Assembly: GCA_017547245.1 (NCBI GenBank)
Contig: JAFYQD010000007.1
Coordinates: forward strand, 1-64,000
Direction: 5' to 3'
Source of the DNA: Oscillospiraceae bacterium
GTDB taxonomy: Bacteria > Bacillota > Clostridia > Oscillospirales > Ruminococcaceae
Length of the DNA stretch: 64,000 bases
The stretch's first letter is position 1; the number at the start of each line of letters is the position of its first letter. The notes under the pieces are model-generated. The model did not search any database. It was not told where the DNA came from and saw nothing but the letters and a program-made list of their open reading frames with translations. Shown one piece after another: positions 57,247-64,000 of the stretch. A program made the translations under genes and the position numbers.

Positions 57247-59697
57247 ATGAAAATCGCATTTTCCACCAAGGATGTTTCGGCCAAAAGCTTCCTTGAAGTT
57301 TGCAATATTGCCGATGAATACGGCTTTGCCGGCTTTGAAATCTATGATGCCGAAAATGAGCGCAAAATGCACAGCGACAGCATCCTTAAAAGCCTGTCTG
57401 CCGCAGATGCCAAACGCAAACTGCGCAACCGCGGCATTGCGGTTCCCGCTCTTACCTATCCCCATCCTCTGGAAAAAGACCCCAGCGGTGTGGCCAAGTA
57501 TGTTGAACGGGCCGCAGGTGCTTCCATTTCTTATGTTGTGGTCCGCATCGAAAAAGAAACGGACATAGCCGAAATTGAAAAGGCCTTGCGCCCTGCCATC
57601 GAAAAGGCTGAAAAATATGATGTTACCATTCTGCTGGAAACGGTGGGCTATCTGGCCAACACCCAGCAAATGATCAGCATTTTTAATCACTTTGCCACGG
57701 TTGCACTGGGTGCTACATGGAATATCCGTGAAACCTATTTTGAAGCAGGGGAGAGTGCCGAAGCCACCATCCAGACCCTGGGTGCCTACATCAAGTATGT
57801 GCGCATGGGTGACCGCAAAGATGGCGTAGATGTACTGATTGGTGAAGGCTATCTCCCTGTCAGCGAGTTCTTTGGCGCACTGCAGTCGCTCAACTATGAG
57901 GGCTATGTCTGCGCCGACTGGAATGACGAGGTAAGCAACCCTGACATTGTGCTGACCCACTTTGCCAGCTATATCGAAAACACCGTCGCAAAGGCCGAAA
58001 AGGCCAAAAAGCTCTATTACAACCGTGCCCATACCGGCACCTTCCCCTGGAAGAAGTATGACGTAATGGACAAGACCTTCTCTCAGGTGTTGGATACCAT
58101 GGTTGAATACTATCCCGACCAGTACGCCTTCAAATATACAACTTTGGATTACACCCGTACATACAGCCAGTTCCGTGATGACGTGGATCGTGTGGCTGCC
58201 GCCCTGATCTCTTTGGGTGTAAAACCGGGCTGCCATGTGGCTATTTGGGCCACCAACGTGCCCCAGTGGTTCCTGACCTTCTGGGCAGCCACCAAAATCG
58301 GTGCCGTTCTGGTTACCGTAAACACCGCATACAAAATCCACGAGGCCGAGTATCTGCTGAACCAGTCCGATACCCATACTCTGGTGATGATTGAAGACTG
58401 CAAGGACTCCAATTATAAGGAAATTATCGAGGAGCTTTGCCCCGAGCTTAAAACCCTCAAACCCGGCACCCCCCTGTACTGCGAAAAACTGCCCTTCCTG
58501 CGCAATGTTGTCACCGTCGGCTTTGAGATGGATGGCTGTCTGACCTGGGAACAGATGATGGAACGCTCCGCCCTTGTGCCCGAAGAAGAAGTGCGCCGCC
58601 GTGCCGCTGCCGTTCGCCCCGACGATGTTTGCAATATGCAGTACACTTCGGGCACCACCGGCTTCCCCAAGGGTGTTATGCTGACCCACCGCAACATTGT
58701 CAACAACGGCAAAACCATCGGCGACCGCATGGATCTTTCCACCGCCGACCGTATGATGATTCAGGTGCCGATGTTCCACTGCTTTGGCATGGTGCTTTCC
58801 ATGACCAGCATGATGACCCATGGTGGTACCCTCAGCCCCATTCCGTATTTCTCGCCCAAATCCTCGTTGGCCTGCATCACCAATGAACGCATTACCTGCT
58901 TCAACGGTGTGCCCACCATGTTCATTGCAATGTTCAACCATGAGGATTTTGTAAAAACCGATTTCTCGCACATTCGCACCGGCATTATGGCGGGCGCAAA
59001 CTGTCCTGCAGATTTGATGCGCCGTGCCGCCCGCGAGATGAACATGACCGAAATCATTTCGGTATACGGTCAGACCGAGGCTTCGCCCGGCTGTACCATG
59101 GGCGAGGTTAACGAGGACGAAGACCACCGTGTAGAGACCGTCGGCAGTGCCTTCCCCGGTGTGGAATGCAAGATCATTGACCCCGAAACCGGACTGGAAC
59201 TGCCCGATGGGGAAAACGGTGAATTTGTTGCCCGCGGCTTTAATATTATGAAGGGCTATTATAAAATGCCCAAGGCCACCGCACAGACCATCGATGCCGA
59301 TGGCTGGCTCCATTCCGGCGATATTTGCTGCCGCACCCCCGATGGCTATTACAAGGTAACCGGCCGTTTGAAGGATATGATCATCCGTGGCGGTGAAAAC
59401 CTTTATCCCCGTGAAATCGAAGAATTCTATCTGACCCATCCCAAGGTCAAGGACGTGCAGGTGGTGGGTGTGCCCGACAAGCGCTATGGCGAAGAAGCCT
59501 GCGCCTGGATTATTCTGCACGACGGTGTGGAATCCGGCGAAGAAGAAATGCGTGAATACGGCAATTCTTATATGGCTCGCCACAAGGTGCCCCGTTATTT
59601 TATGATGGTAGAAGATTTCCCCATGAACGCAGCCGGCAAAATCCAGAAATTCAAAATGCGTGACCGCTCCATTGAAGTTTTGGGTCTGCAGAAATAA
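57247..59697 (+). CDS. Fusion: xylose-isomerase-like TIM barrel + AMP-forming acyl-CoA synthetase
   Basis: The 816-residue product has two enzymes. Residues 1 to about 265 are a sugar-isomerase/AP-endonuclease-2-like barrel with FAGFEIYDAENERKM, TILLETVGYLANTQQM, GATWNIRETYFEAGES and VCADWNDEV. Residues about 275-816 are an acyl-CoA synthetase with the AMP motif YTSGTTGFPKGVMLTHR near 465, VYGQTEASPG, a GWLHSGDICCR segment, GRLKDMIIRGGENLYPREIE and the catalytic Lys in AAGKIQKFKMR. The synthetase activates a carboxylic acid with ATP and CoA. ATG 57247 follows GAGGAGGAG inside the end of the preceding gene, one base after its stop. Such fusions are rare in my memory. Confidence 0.88.
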   Translation: MKIAFSTKDVSAKSFLEVCNIADEYGFAGFEIYDAENERKMHSDSILKSLSAADAKRKLRNRGIAVPALTYPHPLEKDPSGVAKYVERAAGASISYVVVRIEKETDIAEIEKALRPAIEKAEKYDVTILLETVGYLANTQQMISIFNHFATVALGATWNIRETYFEAGESAEATIQTLGAYIKYVRMGDRKDGVDVLIGEGYLPVSEFFGALQSLNYEGYVCADWNDEVSNPDIVLTHFASYIENTVAKAEKAKKLYYNRAHTGTFPWKKYDVMDKTFSQVLDTMVEYYPDQYAFKYTTLDYTRTYSQFRDDVDRVAAALISLGVKPGCHVAIWATNVPQWFLTFWAATKIGAVLVTVNTAYKIHEAEYLLNQSDTHTLVMIEDCKDSNYKEIIEELCPELKTLKPGTPLYCEKLPFLRNVVTVGFEMDGCLTWEQMMERSALVPEEEVRRRAAAVRPDDVCNMQYTSGTTGFPKGVMLTHRNIVNNGKTIGDRMDLSTADRMMIQVPMFHCFGMVLSMTSMMTHGGTLSPIPYFSPKSSLACITNERITCFNGVPTMFIAMFNHEDFVKTDFSHIRTGIMAGANCPADLMRRAAREMNMTEIISVYGQTEASPGCTMGEVNEDEDHRVETVGSAFPGVECKIIDPETGLELPDGENGEFVARGFNIMKGYYKMPKATAQTIDADGWLHSGDICCRTPDGYYKVTGRLKDMIIRGGENLYPREIEEFYLTHPKVKDVQVVGVPDKRYGEEACAWIILHDGVESGEEEMREYGNSYMARHKVPRYFMMVEDFPMNAAGKIQKFKMRDRSIEVLGLQK

Positions 59698-59708
59698 CGA
59701 GGTACCCC

Positions 59709-60515
59709 ATGTCGCGGATCATTGATTGTCATTGTCACATCTATCCGGACGCCATTGCCGAAAGGGCCGTGGCCGGCACCAGTGGTTTTTACCATCTGCC
59801 CAGCGTCTATAACGGCAAGGTCAGCCAGCTTTATGAACTGGGAACCCGACTGGGCGTCGACCATTATGTGGTCTTTTCTGTAGCAACCACACCCCACCAG
59901 ACCCAAAGCATCAACGAGTTTATTGCGGCGGCCGTGGCCGACAGCAATGGCCTGATGACCGGTTTGGGTACGGTGCACCCCGACAGCCTGAAGATGGAAG
60001 AGGACATCGACCATCTGCAGCAGCTGGACCTTCGGGGAGTAAAGCTTCATGCGGACATTCAGGCTGTTGCAGCCGATGACCCACGGTGCATGAAAATCTA
60101 TGCCATCTGTCAGGAACGGGGACTGCCCGTGCTGATGCATACCGGCGACCATCGCTTCAACTATTCCAATCCAAAGCGCATTGCCCATGTGCTGGAGTCT
60201 TTCCCCAACCTTACTGTGGTAGGGGCTCATTTGGGCGGCTGGTCGGTATGGGATGAAGCCGAACATGTTCTGCCCAAGTATCCCAATTTCTATGTGGATT
60301 GCTCCTCTTCCATGTACGCCCTTTCTGCCGAAAAGACCCTTGAAATCATTCGGGCTTATGGAGCAGACCGTGTGCTTTATGGCACCGATTTTCCCATGTG
60401 GCCCATGGAAACGGAAATTGAAAGATTTTTTGCTTTGGCGCTGACCGAAGATGAACGGGAGCTGATCCTGCACAAAAACGCAGAAAGACTGTTTGGAATT
60501 CCGGAAAAGAAATAA
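59709..60515 (+). CDS. Amidohydrolase-family metal-dependent hydrolase
   Basis: A 268-residue TIM-barrel hydrolase of the amidohydrolase-2 type. Metal ligands are visible as IIDCHCHIYPD (H8, H10), PVLMHTGDHRFNY, VVGAHLGGW and VLYGTDFPMWP. The family includes decarboxylases (ACMSD type) and hydrolases. ATG 59709 follows CGAGG. It is the last gene of the T-box operon, before a terminator. The substrate is unknown; it might hydrolyse or decarboxylate the product of the fusion enzyme. Confidence 0.85.
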   Translation: MSRIIDCHCHIYPDAIAERAVAGTSGFYHLPSVYNGKVSQLYELGTRLGVDHYVVFSVATTPHQTQSINEFIAAAVADSNGLMTGLGTVHPDSLKMEEDIDHLQQLDLRGVKLHADIQAVAADDPRCMKIYAICQERGLPVLMHTGDHRFNYSNPKRIAHVLESFPNLTVVGAHLGGWSVWDEAEHVLPKYPNFYVDCSSSMYALSAEKTLEIIRAYGADRVLYGTDFPMWPMETEIERFFALALTEDERELILHKNAERLFGIPEKK

Positions 60516-60516
60516 A

Positions 60517-60557
60517 AGAAAAACCGTTGGCACAAGTGTCAACGGTTTTTTGTTTTT
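60517..60557 (+). terminator. Terminator after the T-box operon
   Basis: AAAACCGTTG pairs with CAACGGTTTT with an inner CAC/GTG, followed by TTGTTTTTTT. Confidence 0.88.
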
Positions 60558-60806
60558 TTACCTCCCTCCCATTGGCGGATATGTGTTTTTTTAAGAGTTT
60601 GTTAAAACAGAAAACGTGGAAATAAAAAGGAAAACAAATGTTAAAGCGTGACACAAAAAAATAACAAATTCAACATATATTTGCGTTGTTTGACCACACT
60701 ATTTGTGTTATCATTTTATATGAAGAAGTGTTTCTTAACAGAAGTTTTATATGTCTTCCGGGATGTACTTTCGCATCCCAAATCTGATAGCAAAGGCGGT
60801 GAAAAA
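60558..60806. other. AT-rich leader of the V-ATPase operon
   Basis: The 249 bases before the first V-ATPase gene are AT-rich and hold the promoter. TTGACC at about 60689 and TATCAT at about 60708 are candidates but their spacing is short, so I do not assign a promoter. I see no terminator or gene. Confidence 0.4.
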
Positions 60807-61121
60807 ATGTCATTGGAAGCCATTCGTGAAATCCAGAGTGTGGAAGCCGCAGCCGAAGCTTTGGTTGCCCAGACCCGTGCCCAAACTCAGAAGGTTTTGT
60901 CTGAAGCCGAGCACGAGGGAACCGTACTGCTGGAGCAGGGCAAGGCTGAAGCGGCCCGAAAGGCTGCCGAAGCAATGGCCGAGGCCGAACAGCGTGCAGC
61001 ACAGCGTCGTGAAGAGATTCTGGCTGCCGCAAAGCAGAACTGTGAAGCTCTTTCTGCCCAGGCCGAAACCCACATGGCGCGAGCCGTAAAAATGATCGTA
61101 GAAAGGGTGGTAGAGCGCTAA
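60807..61121 (+). CDS. V-type ATPase subunit H/G (peripheral stalk)
   Basis: A 104-residue, almost wholly helical protein (residues 5-95 are an Ala, Glu, Gln and Arg-rich coiled coil), as in AhaH/NtpF subunits that form the peripheral stalk with subunit E. ATG 60807 follows AAAGGCGG. It is the first gene of the V-ATPase operon; its TAA overlaps the next ATG (TAATG). Confidence 0.78.
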   Translation: MSLEAIREIQSVEAAAEALVAQTRAQTQKVLSEAEHEGTVLLEQGKAEAARKAAEAMAEAEQRAAQRREEILAAAKQNCEALSAQAETHMARAVKMIVERVVER

Positions 61122-63070
61122 TGTCCATTGTCAAAATGAAACGGATTCGGCTCATCGCCCTTGACCGTGACAAGGACGAGCTGCTGTCGGGTTTGCTTCA
61201 TGCTGGCTGCGTCGAAATTCGTGAGTCTGCCCCTGTTTCCGATGGGGAAGGGGAGCCGCTGCTGCGCCCTGCCTTATCCAACGCATCCCAGGTGCGTGGC
61301 TGGCAGAATGAAATACGCCGCGCGGTAACCTCTCTGGGCAGCTATGCGCCGCAAAAAACGGGTATGTTCCCACCGCGTGATGCCATGGCAGAAAAGGATC
61401 TGCTTTCTGCCGAGGCACTGCAGGCGGCTTTGGAACTGGCCGATAAGGTCAACGGCCTGGTAAAGGATATGAATGCCCTTGCCTCGCGCGAGACCCGTCT
61501 TCAGGCCGAGCAGCTGTCGCTGCAGCCCTGGCGGGATCATCAGCTGCCGTTGGAAATGAAGGGCACCAAAACCGTATCGGTGCTGCTGGGAACCATTCCT
61601 GCCGCAGCCGACTATGAGGCTTTGGCCGGTGCTTTGTCTGAGGCTGCCCCCGCAACCCGGATGATCTGCCTTTCGACCGACCGTGAACAGCAGTACCTTT
61701 CGGTCATCAGCCACAAAGCAAACGAAGCCGAAGCGCTGGAATGCCTGCGCAGCTATGGCTTTGGTTTTGCCCAGCTGAAGGAACTGACAGGAACTGTGGC
61801 CGAAAACATTGCCGCCCTGGAAAAAGAGACGGCTGAAACGTCTGCCCGGCGTGAAGAGCTGCTGGAAGAAATCCGCAGCTATGGCCCCTGCACTAAGGAT
61901 CTGCAGGTGGCGCTGGACCGTGTTCAGCAGGTGCTGAGCAAGGAAGAGGCCAAGGAACGGCTGCAGACCGGTGGAGCACTGCTTTATCTGGAAGGCTGGC
62001 TGGAAGCTTCCCAGTCGGAAAAACTGGAAGCGCTGCTGAATCAATTCGACTGTGCCTATGAAATTACCGACCCCGACCCGGAAGAATATCCCGAGGTTCC
62101 GGTTAAACTGAAAAACAATTGCCTGACCCGTTGTATGAACGTGGTGACTGAGATGTACTCGCTGCCTGCCTACGACGGCACCGACCCCAATCCGCTGATG
62201 TTCCCCTTCTTTGTGGTGTTCTTTGGCATGATGATGGCCGATATGGCCTATGGCGCGCTGATGGTGGCCGCCGCTTTGTTTGTGCTGAAAAAGCGCCCCA
62301 AGGAGGGTGCCCGCAACTTTATGGAGGGTGTTTTGTGGTGCGGTGTCAGCACCTTTGTCTGGGGTGCATTGTCCGGCGGCTTCTTTGGCGACTTTATTCC
62401 TCAGCTGCTTAAGGTCATCAATCCCGCAAGCACCTTTGCCATGCCTGCGCTGTTTACCCCGCTGGACGATACCATGGCCATTATGATCGGTTCGCTTGCT
62501 TTGGGCTGCATTCAGATCATCACCGGCATGACGGTAAGTATCATCAACAAGATAAAGGCCGGCGACTTTATGGATGCCCTGTTTGACGAGATCACCTGGT
62601 GGATCATCATCGGCGGTATTGTGCTGGCTGTGCTGGGTGTCGGCAGTGTGTCGGGCATCCCGGTGGTTCTGGTCTTCGGCATTCTGATGCTGGTGTTCGG
62701 CGGAACCCGCAACGCCAAGGGCTTTGGCAAACTGACCAAGCTGGTGGGCCTTGTCTACAACGGTGTTACCGGCTACTTCTCCGATATCCTCAGCTACGTC
62801 CGTCTGATGGCGCTTATGCTTTCGGGCAGCGTTATTGCCTCGGTGTTCAATACCTTGGGCGCCACATTTGGCAATGTAATTTTGTTTGTTATCGTTGCCA
62901 TGATCGGCAACGCTCTCAACCTGGTGCTTAACCTGCTGGGTTGTTATGTTCACACACTGCGTCTGCAGTGCCTGGAATTCTTTGGCCGCTTCTATAAGGA
63001 AGGCGGCAGACCCTATCGGCCTTTGGCCTTTGAAACCAACTACGTAGATATTATCAAGGAGGAAAACTAA
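61121..63070 (+). CDS. ntpI: V-type ATPase subunit I (a subunit)
   Basis: The 649-residue stator subunit has a soluble N-terminal half with coiled coils (about 1-340) and a membrane half of seven or eight helices. FFVVFFGMMMADMAYGALMV and GVTGYFSDILSYVRLMALML match the family; the Arg in SYVRLMAL is the essential one for ion movement between rotor and stator. ATG 61121 overlaps the preceding stop. It is followed by the K subunit with one base between. Confidence 0.93.
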   Translation: MSIVKMKRIRLIALDRDKDELLSGLLHAGCVEIRESAPVSDGEGEPLLRPALSNASQVRGWQNEIRRAVTSLGSYAPQKTGMFPPRDAMAEKDLLSAEALQAALELADKVNGLVKDMNALASRETRLQAEQLSLQPWRDHQLPLEMKGTKTVSVLLGTIPAAADYEALAGALSEAAPATRMICLSTDREQQYLSVISHKANEAEALECLRSYGFGFAQLKELTGTVAENIAALEKETAETSARREELLEEIRSYGPCTKDLQVALDRVQQVLSKEEAKERLQTGGALLYLEGWLEASQSEKLEALLNQFDCAYEITDPDPEEYPEVPVKLKNNCLTRCMNVVTEMYSLPAYDGTDPNPLMFPFFVVFFGMMMADMAYGALMVAAALFVLKKRPKEGARNFMEGVLWCGVSTFVWGALSGGFFGDFIPQLLKVINPASTFAMPALFTPLDDTMAIMIGSLALGCIQIITGMTVSIINKIKAGDFMDALFDEITWWIIIGGIVLAVLGVGSVSGIPVVLVFGILMLVFGGTRNAKGFGKLTKLVGLVYNGVTGYFSDILSYVRLMALMLSGSVIASVFNTLGATFGNVILFVIVAMIGNALNLVLNLLGCYVHTLRLQCLEFFGRFYKEGGRPYRPLAFETNYVDIIKEEN

Positions 63071-63071
63071 T

Positions 63072-63563
63072 ATGGCATCTTTTATTGAATCGATTGGCGG
63101 CATGGCTCTGGCATTTTTGGGCGCAGCTTTGGCTGTAGGCCTGTGCTGTGTTGGCTCGGCCAAGGGCACCGGTCTGGTTGGTGAAGCCGCCACCGGCGTT
63201 ATTTCCGAAGCTCCCGAAAACTTCTCCAAGTGTCTTATTCTGCAGGTACTGCCCGGCACCCAGGGCCTTTACGGCATGGTTGCATGGTTCTTTGTACTGC
63301 TTACCCTCGGCATCTTTGGCGGCAGCGGTATGGTCAGCCTGACCATTGCCCAGGGCATGAATATTTTTGCTGCCTGTATGCCCATCGCACTGGGCGGCTG
63401 GCTGTCTGCCATTGCTCAGGGCCGTGTAGCTGCTGCCTCCATCAACATTGTTGCCAAGCGCCCCGAAGAAGCCACCAAGGGCATTATCCTTTGTGGTATC
63501 GTTGAATTCTACGCCATTCTGTCGCTGCTGGCCACCATCCTGCTGCTGATGAACGCTCTGTAA
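63072..63563 (+). CDS. ntpK: V-type ATPase rotor subunit K (c subunit), Na+ type
   Basis: A 163-residue membrane protein with four hydrophobic helices, the double-hairpin form of the rotor subunit. The ion site residues of the Enterococcus hirae Na+ pump are all present: L60, T63 and Q64 in LPGTQG, Q116 in AIAQGR, and E145 in GIVEFYAIL. The Q-to-E distance of 29 equals that in E. hirae (Q110 and E139). This predicts Na+ rather than H+ transport. ATG 63072 follows AAGGAGG. Confidence 0.92.
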   Translation: MASFIESIGGMALAFLGAALAVGLCCVGSAKGTGLVGEAATGVISEAPENFSKCLILQVLPGTQGLYGMVAWFFVLLTLGIFGGSGMVSLTIAQGMNIFAACMPIALGGWLSAIAQGRVAAASINIVAKRPEEATKGIILCGIVEFYAILSLLATILLLMNAL

Positions 63564-63600
63564 ACAAATCCATCATCATTAGGAAAGGCGGTAACAACGC

Positions 63601-64000
63601 ATGAACGGAATTGAAAAAATTACCGCGAGAATTCAGGAAGATGCTCAGACCGAAATTGCTGCCATGACCGCAGCCGCCCGGGAAAAGGCTGCTGCTGTTC
63701 GTGCACAGTATGAGGCACAGGCCGCTGCCGAAACCGAAAAGGCCCTCGAAAGCGGACGCAAGGCTGCCCAGCAGCGTTACGAGCGTCTGGAAGGCGCAGC
63801 CGATATGGAAGCCAAAAAGTTGATTCTTGGCACCAAACAGCAGTCCATCGAAGCTGCCTTTGCCAAGGCAAAAGAGACCATTCTCACCCTGCCTGAAGAA
63901 GAATATGCCGCCCTGCTGGCCAAGCTGGCGGTGGCTTCTGCCAAATCGGGCAAAGAAGAGATTCTTCTCAATGCCGCTGACCGTGAAAAGGTTGGTGCAA
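63601..64000 (+). CDS. ntpE: V-type ATPase subunit E (peripheral stalk), cut by the window edge
   Basis: The frame from ATG 63601 after GAAAGGCGG is open to the window end (133 codons). It starts MNGIEKITARIQEDAQTEIA, is a long Ala, Glu and Arg-rich coiled coil, then begins a globular C-terminal part with EEEYAALLAKLAVAS. Its place after the K subunit and before the expected C, F, A, B and D genes is the standard order. Its end is not visible. Confidence 0.85.
   Translation, partial: MNGIEKITARIQEDAQTEIAAMTAAAREKAAAVRAQYEAQAAAETEKALESGRKAAQQRYERLEGAADMEAKKLILGTKQQSIEAAFAKAKETILTLPEEEYAALLAKLAVASAKSGKEEILLNAADREKVGA

Noticed and set aside
57217-59583. 788-codon open frame on the minus strand
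   Set aside because: Antisense shadow of the TIM-barrel/acyl-CoA synthetase fusion.
61274-63259. 661-codon open frame on the minus strand
   Set aside because: Antisense shadow of the V-ATPase I and K genes.
1-64000. CRISPR arrays, tRNA or rRNA genes, complete insertion sequences
   Set aside because: I found no regularly spaced repeats, no tRNA cloverleaf or rRNA signature and no transposase or integrase frame in the window.

Overview
The window is a bacterial chromosome segment, very probably from an anaerobic gut Firmicute of the class Clostridia, most like Oscillospiraceae. The reasons are AGGAGG ribosome binding sites, sigma-A type promoters, T-box, TPP and purine riboswitches, a V-type ATPase, corrinoid methyltransferase genes, thiH in place of thiO, and many ABC, TRAP and PTS importers. 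The taxon is inferred from gene content only. I see no rRNA, tRNA or CRISPR array.

Layout. 1-1270: debris of a mobile element (a truncated RepA-like ATPase and a small orphan gene). 1273-9046: a nucleoside operon with deoC, a ribokinase-type kinase, an AraC regulator, a free-standing RarA/MgsA C-terminal domain protein and a BMP-type nucleoside ABC importer. 9244-10721: a purine riboswitch of the guanine type, with a terminator that should be switched off by ligand, in front of an FAD-dependent dehydrogenase. 11067-17957: a thiamine island with two tandem TPP riboswitches, thiS-thiF-thiG-thiH-tenI-thiE-thiD-cytX and a truncated thiN, bracketed by an 18-bp repeat that resembles the 3' end of guaA. 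18159-20401: an alanine/sodium symporter and a YitT-like membrane protein. 20482-25761 (minus): a second nucleoside ABC importer under a variant purine riboswitch. 26084-28614: xpt, then arsR-arsP-thioredoxin.

28987-38037 is a corrinoid and one-carbon cluster: a UroD-type methyltransferase fused to a thioredoxin domain, a CobW GTPase, a BioB-like radical SAM enzyme, a corrinoid protein, a PocR-AraC regulator, a DUF2284 protein, a RACo-like activator and a second UroD-family protein. 38148-42993 holds a SorC regulator and a galactitol-type PTS with two IIB proteins plus a cysteine desulfurase. 43085-55349 is a catabolic cluster around a TRAP importer: a YhcH protein, two FGGY kinases, two HpcH/HpaI aldolases, a third UroD-family protein, an AEC transporter and a SorC regulator with strong palindromic operator candidates.

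55511-60515 is a T-box operon (probable isoleucine specifier) with a LeuA-like protein that lacks the usual metal-binding histidines, a TIM-barrel/acyl-CoA synthetase fusion and an amidohydrolase. 60807-64000 begins a V-type ATPase operon whose rotor subunit carries the Na+-binding residues.

The most unusual parts are the T-box operon, the UroD/corrinoid cluster with its thioredoxin fusion, the ON-type guanine-class riboswitch, and the apparently mobile thiamine island. All functional statements rest on motif reading by eye; no database search was possible.
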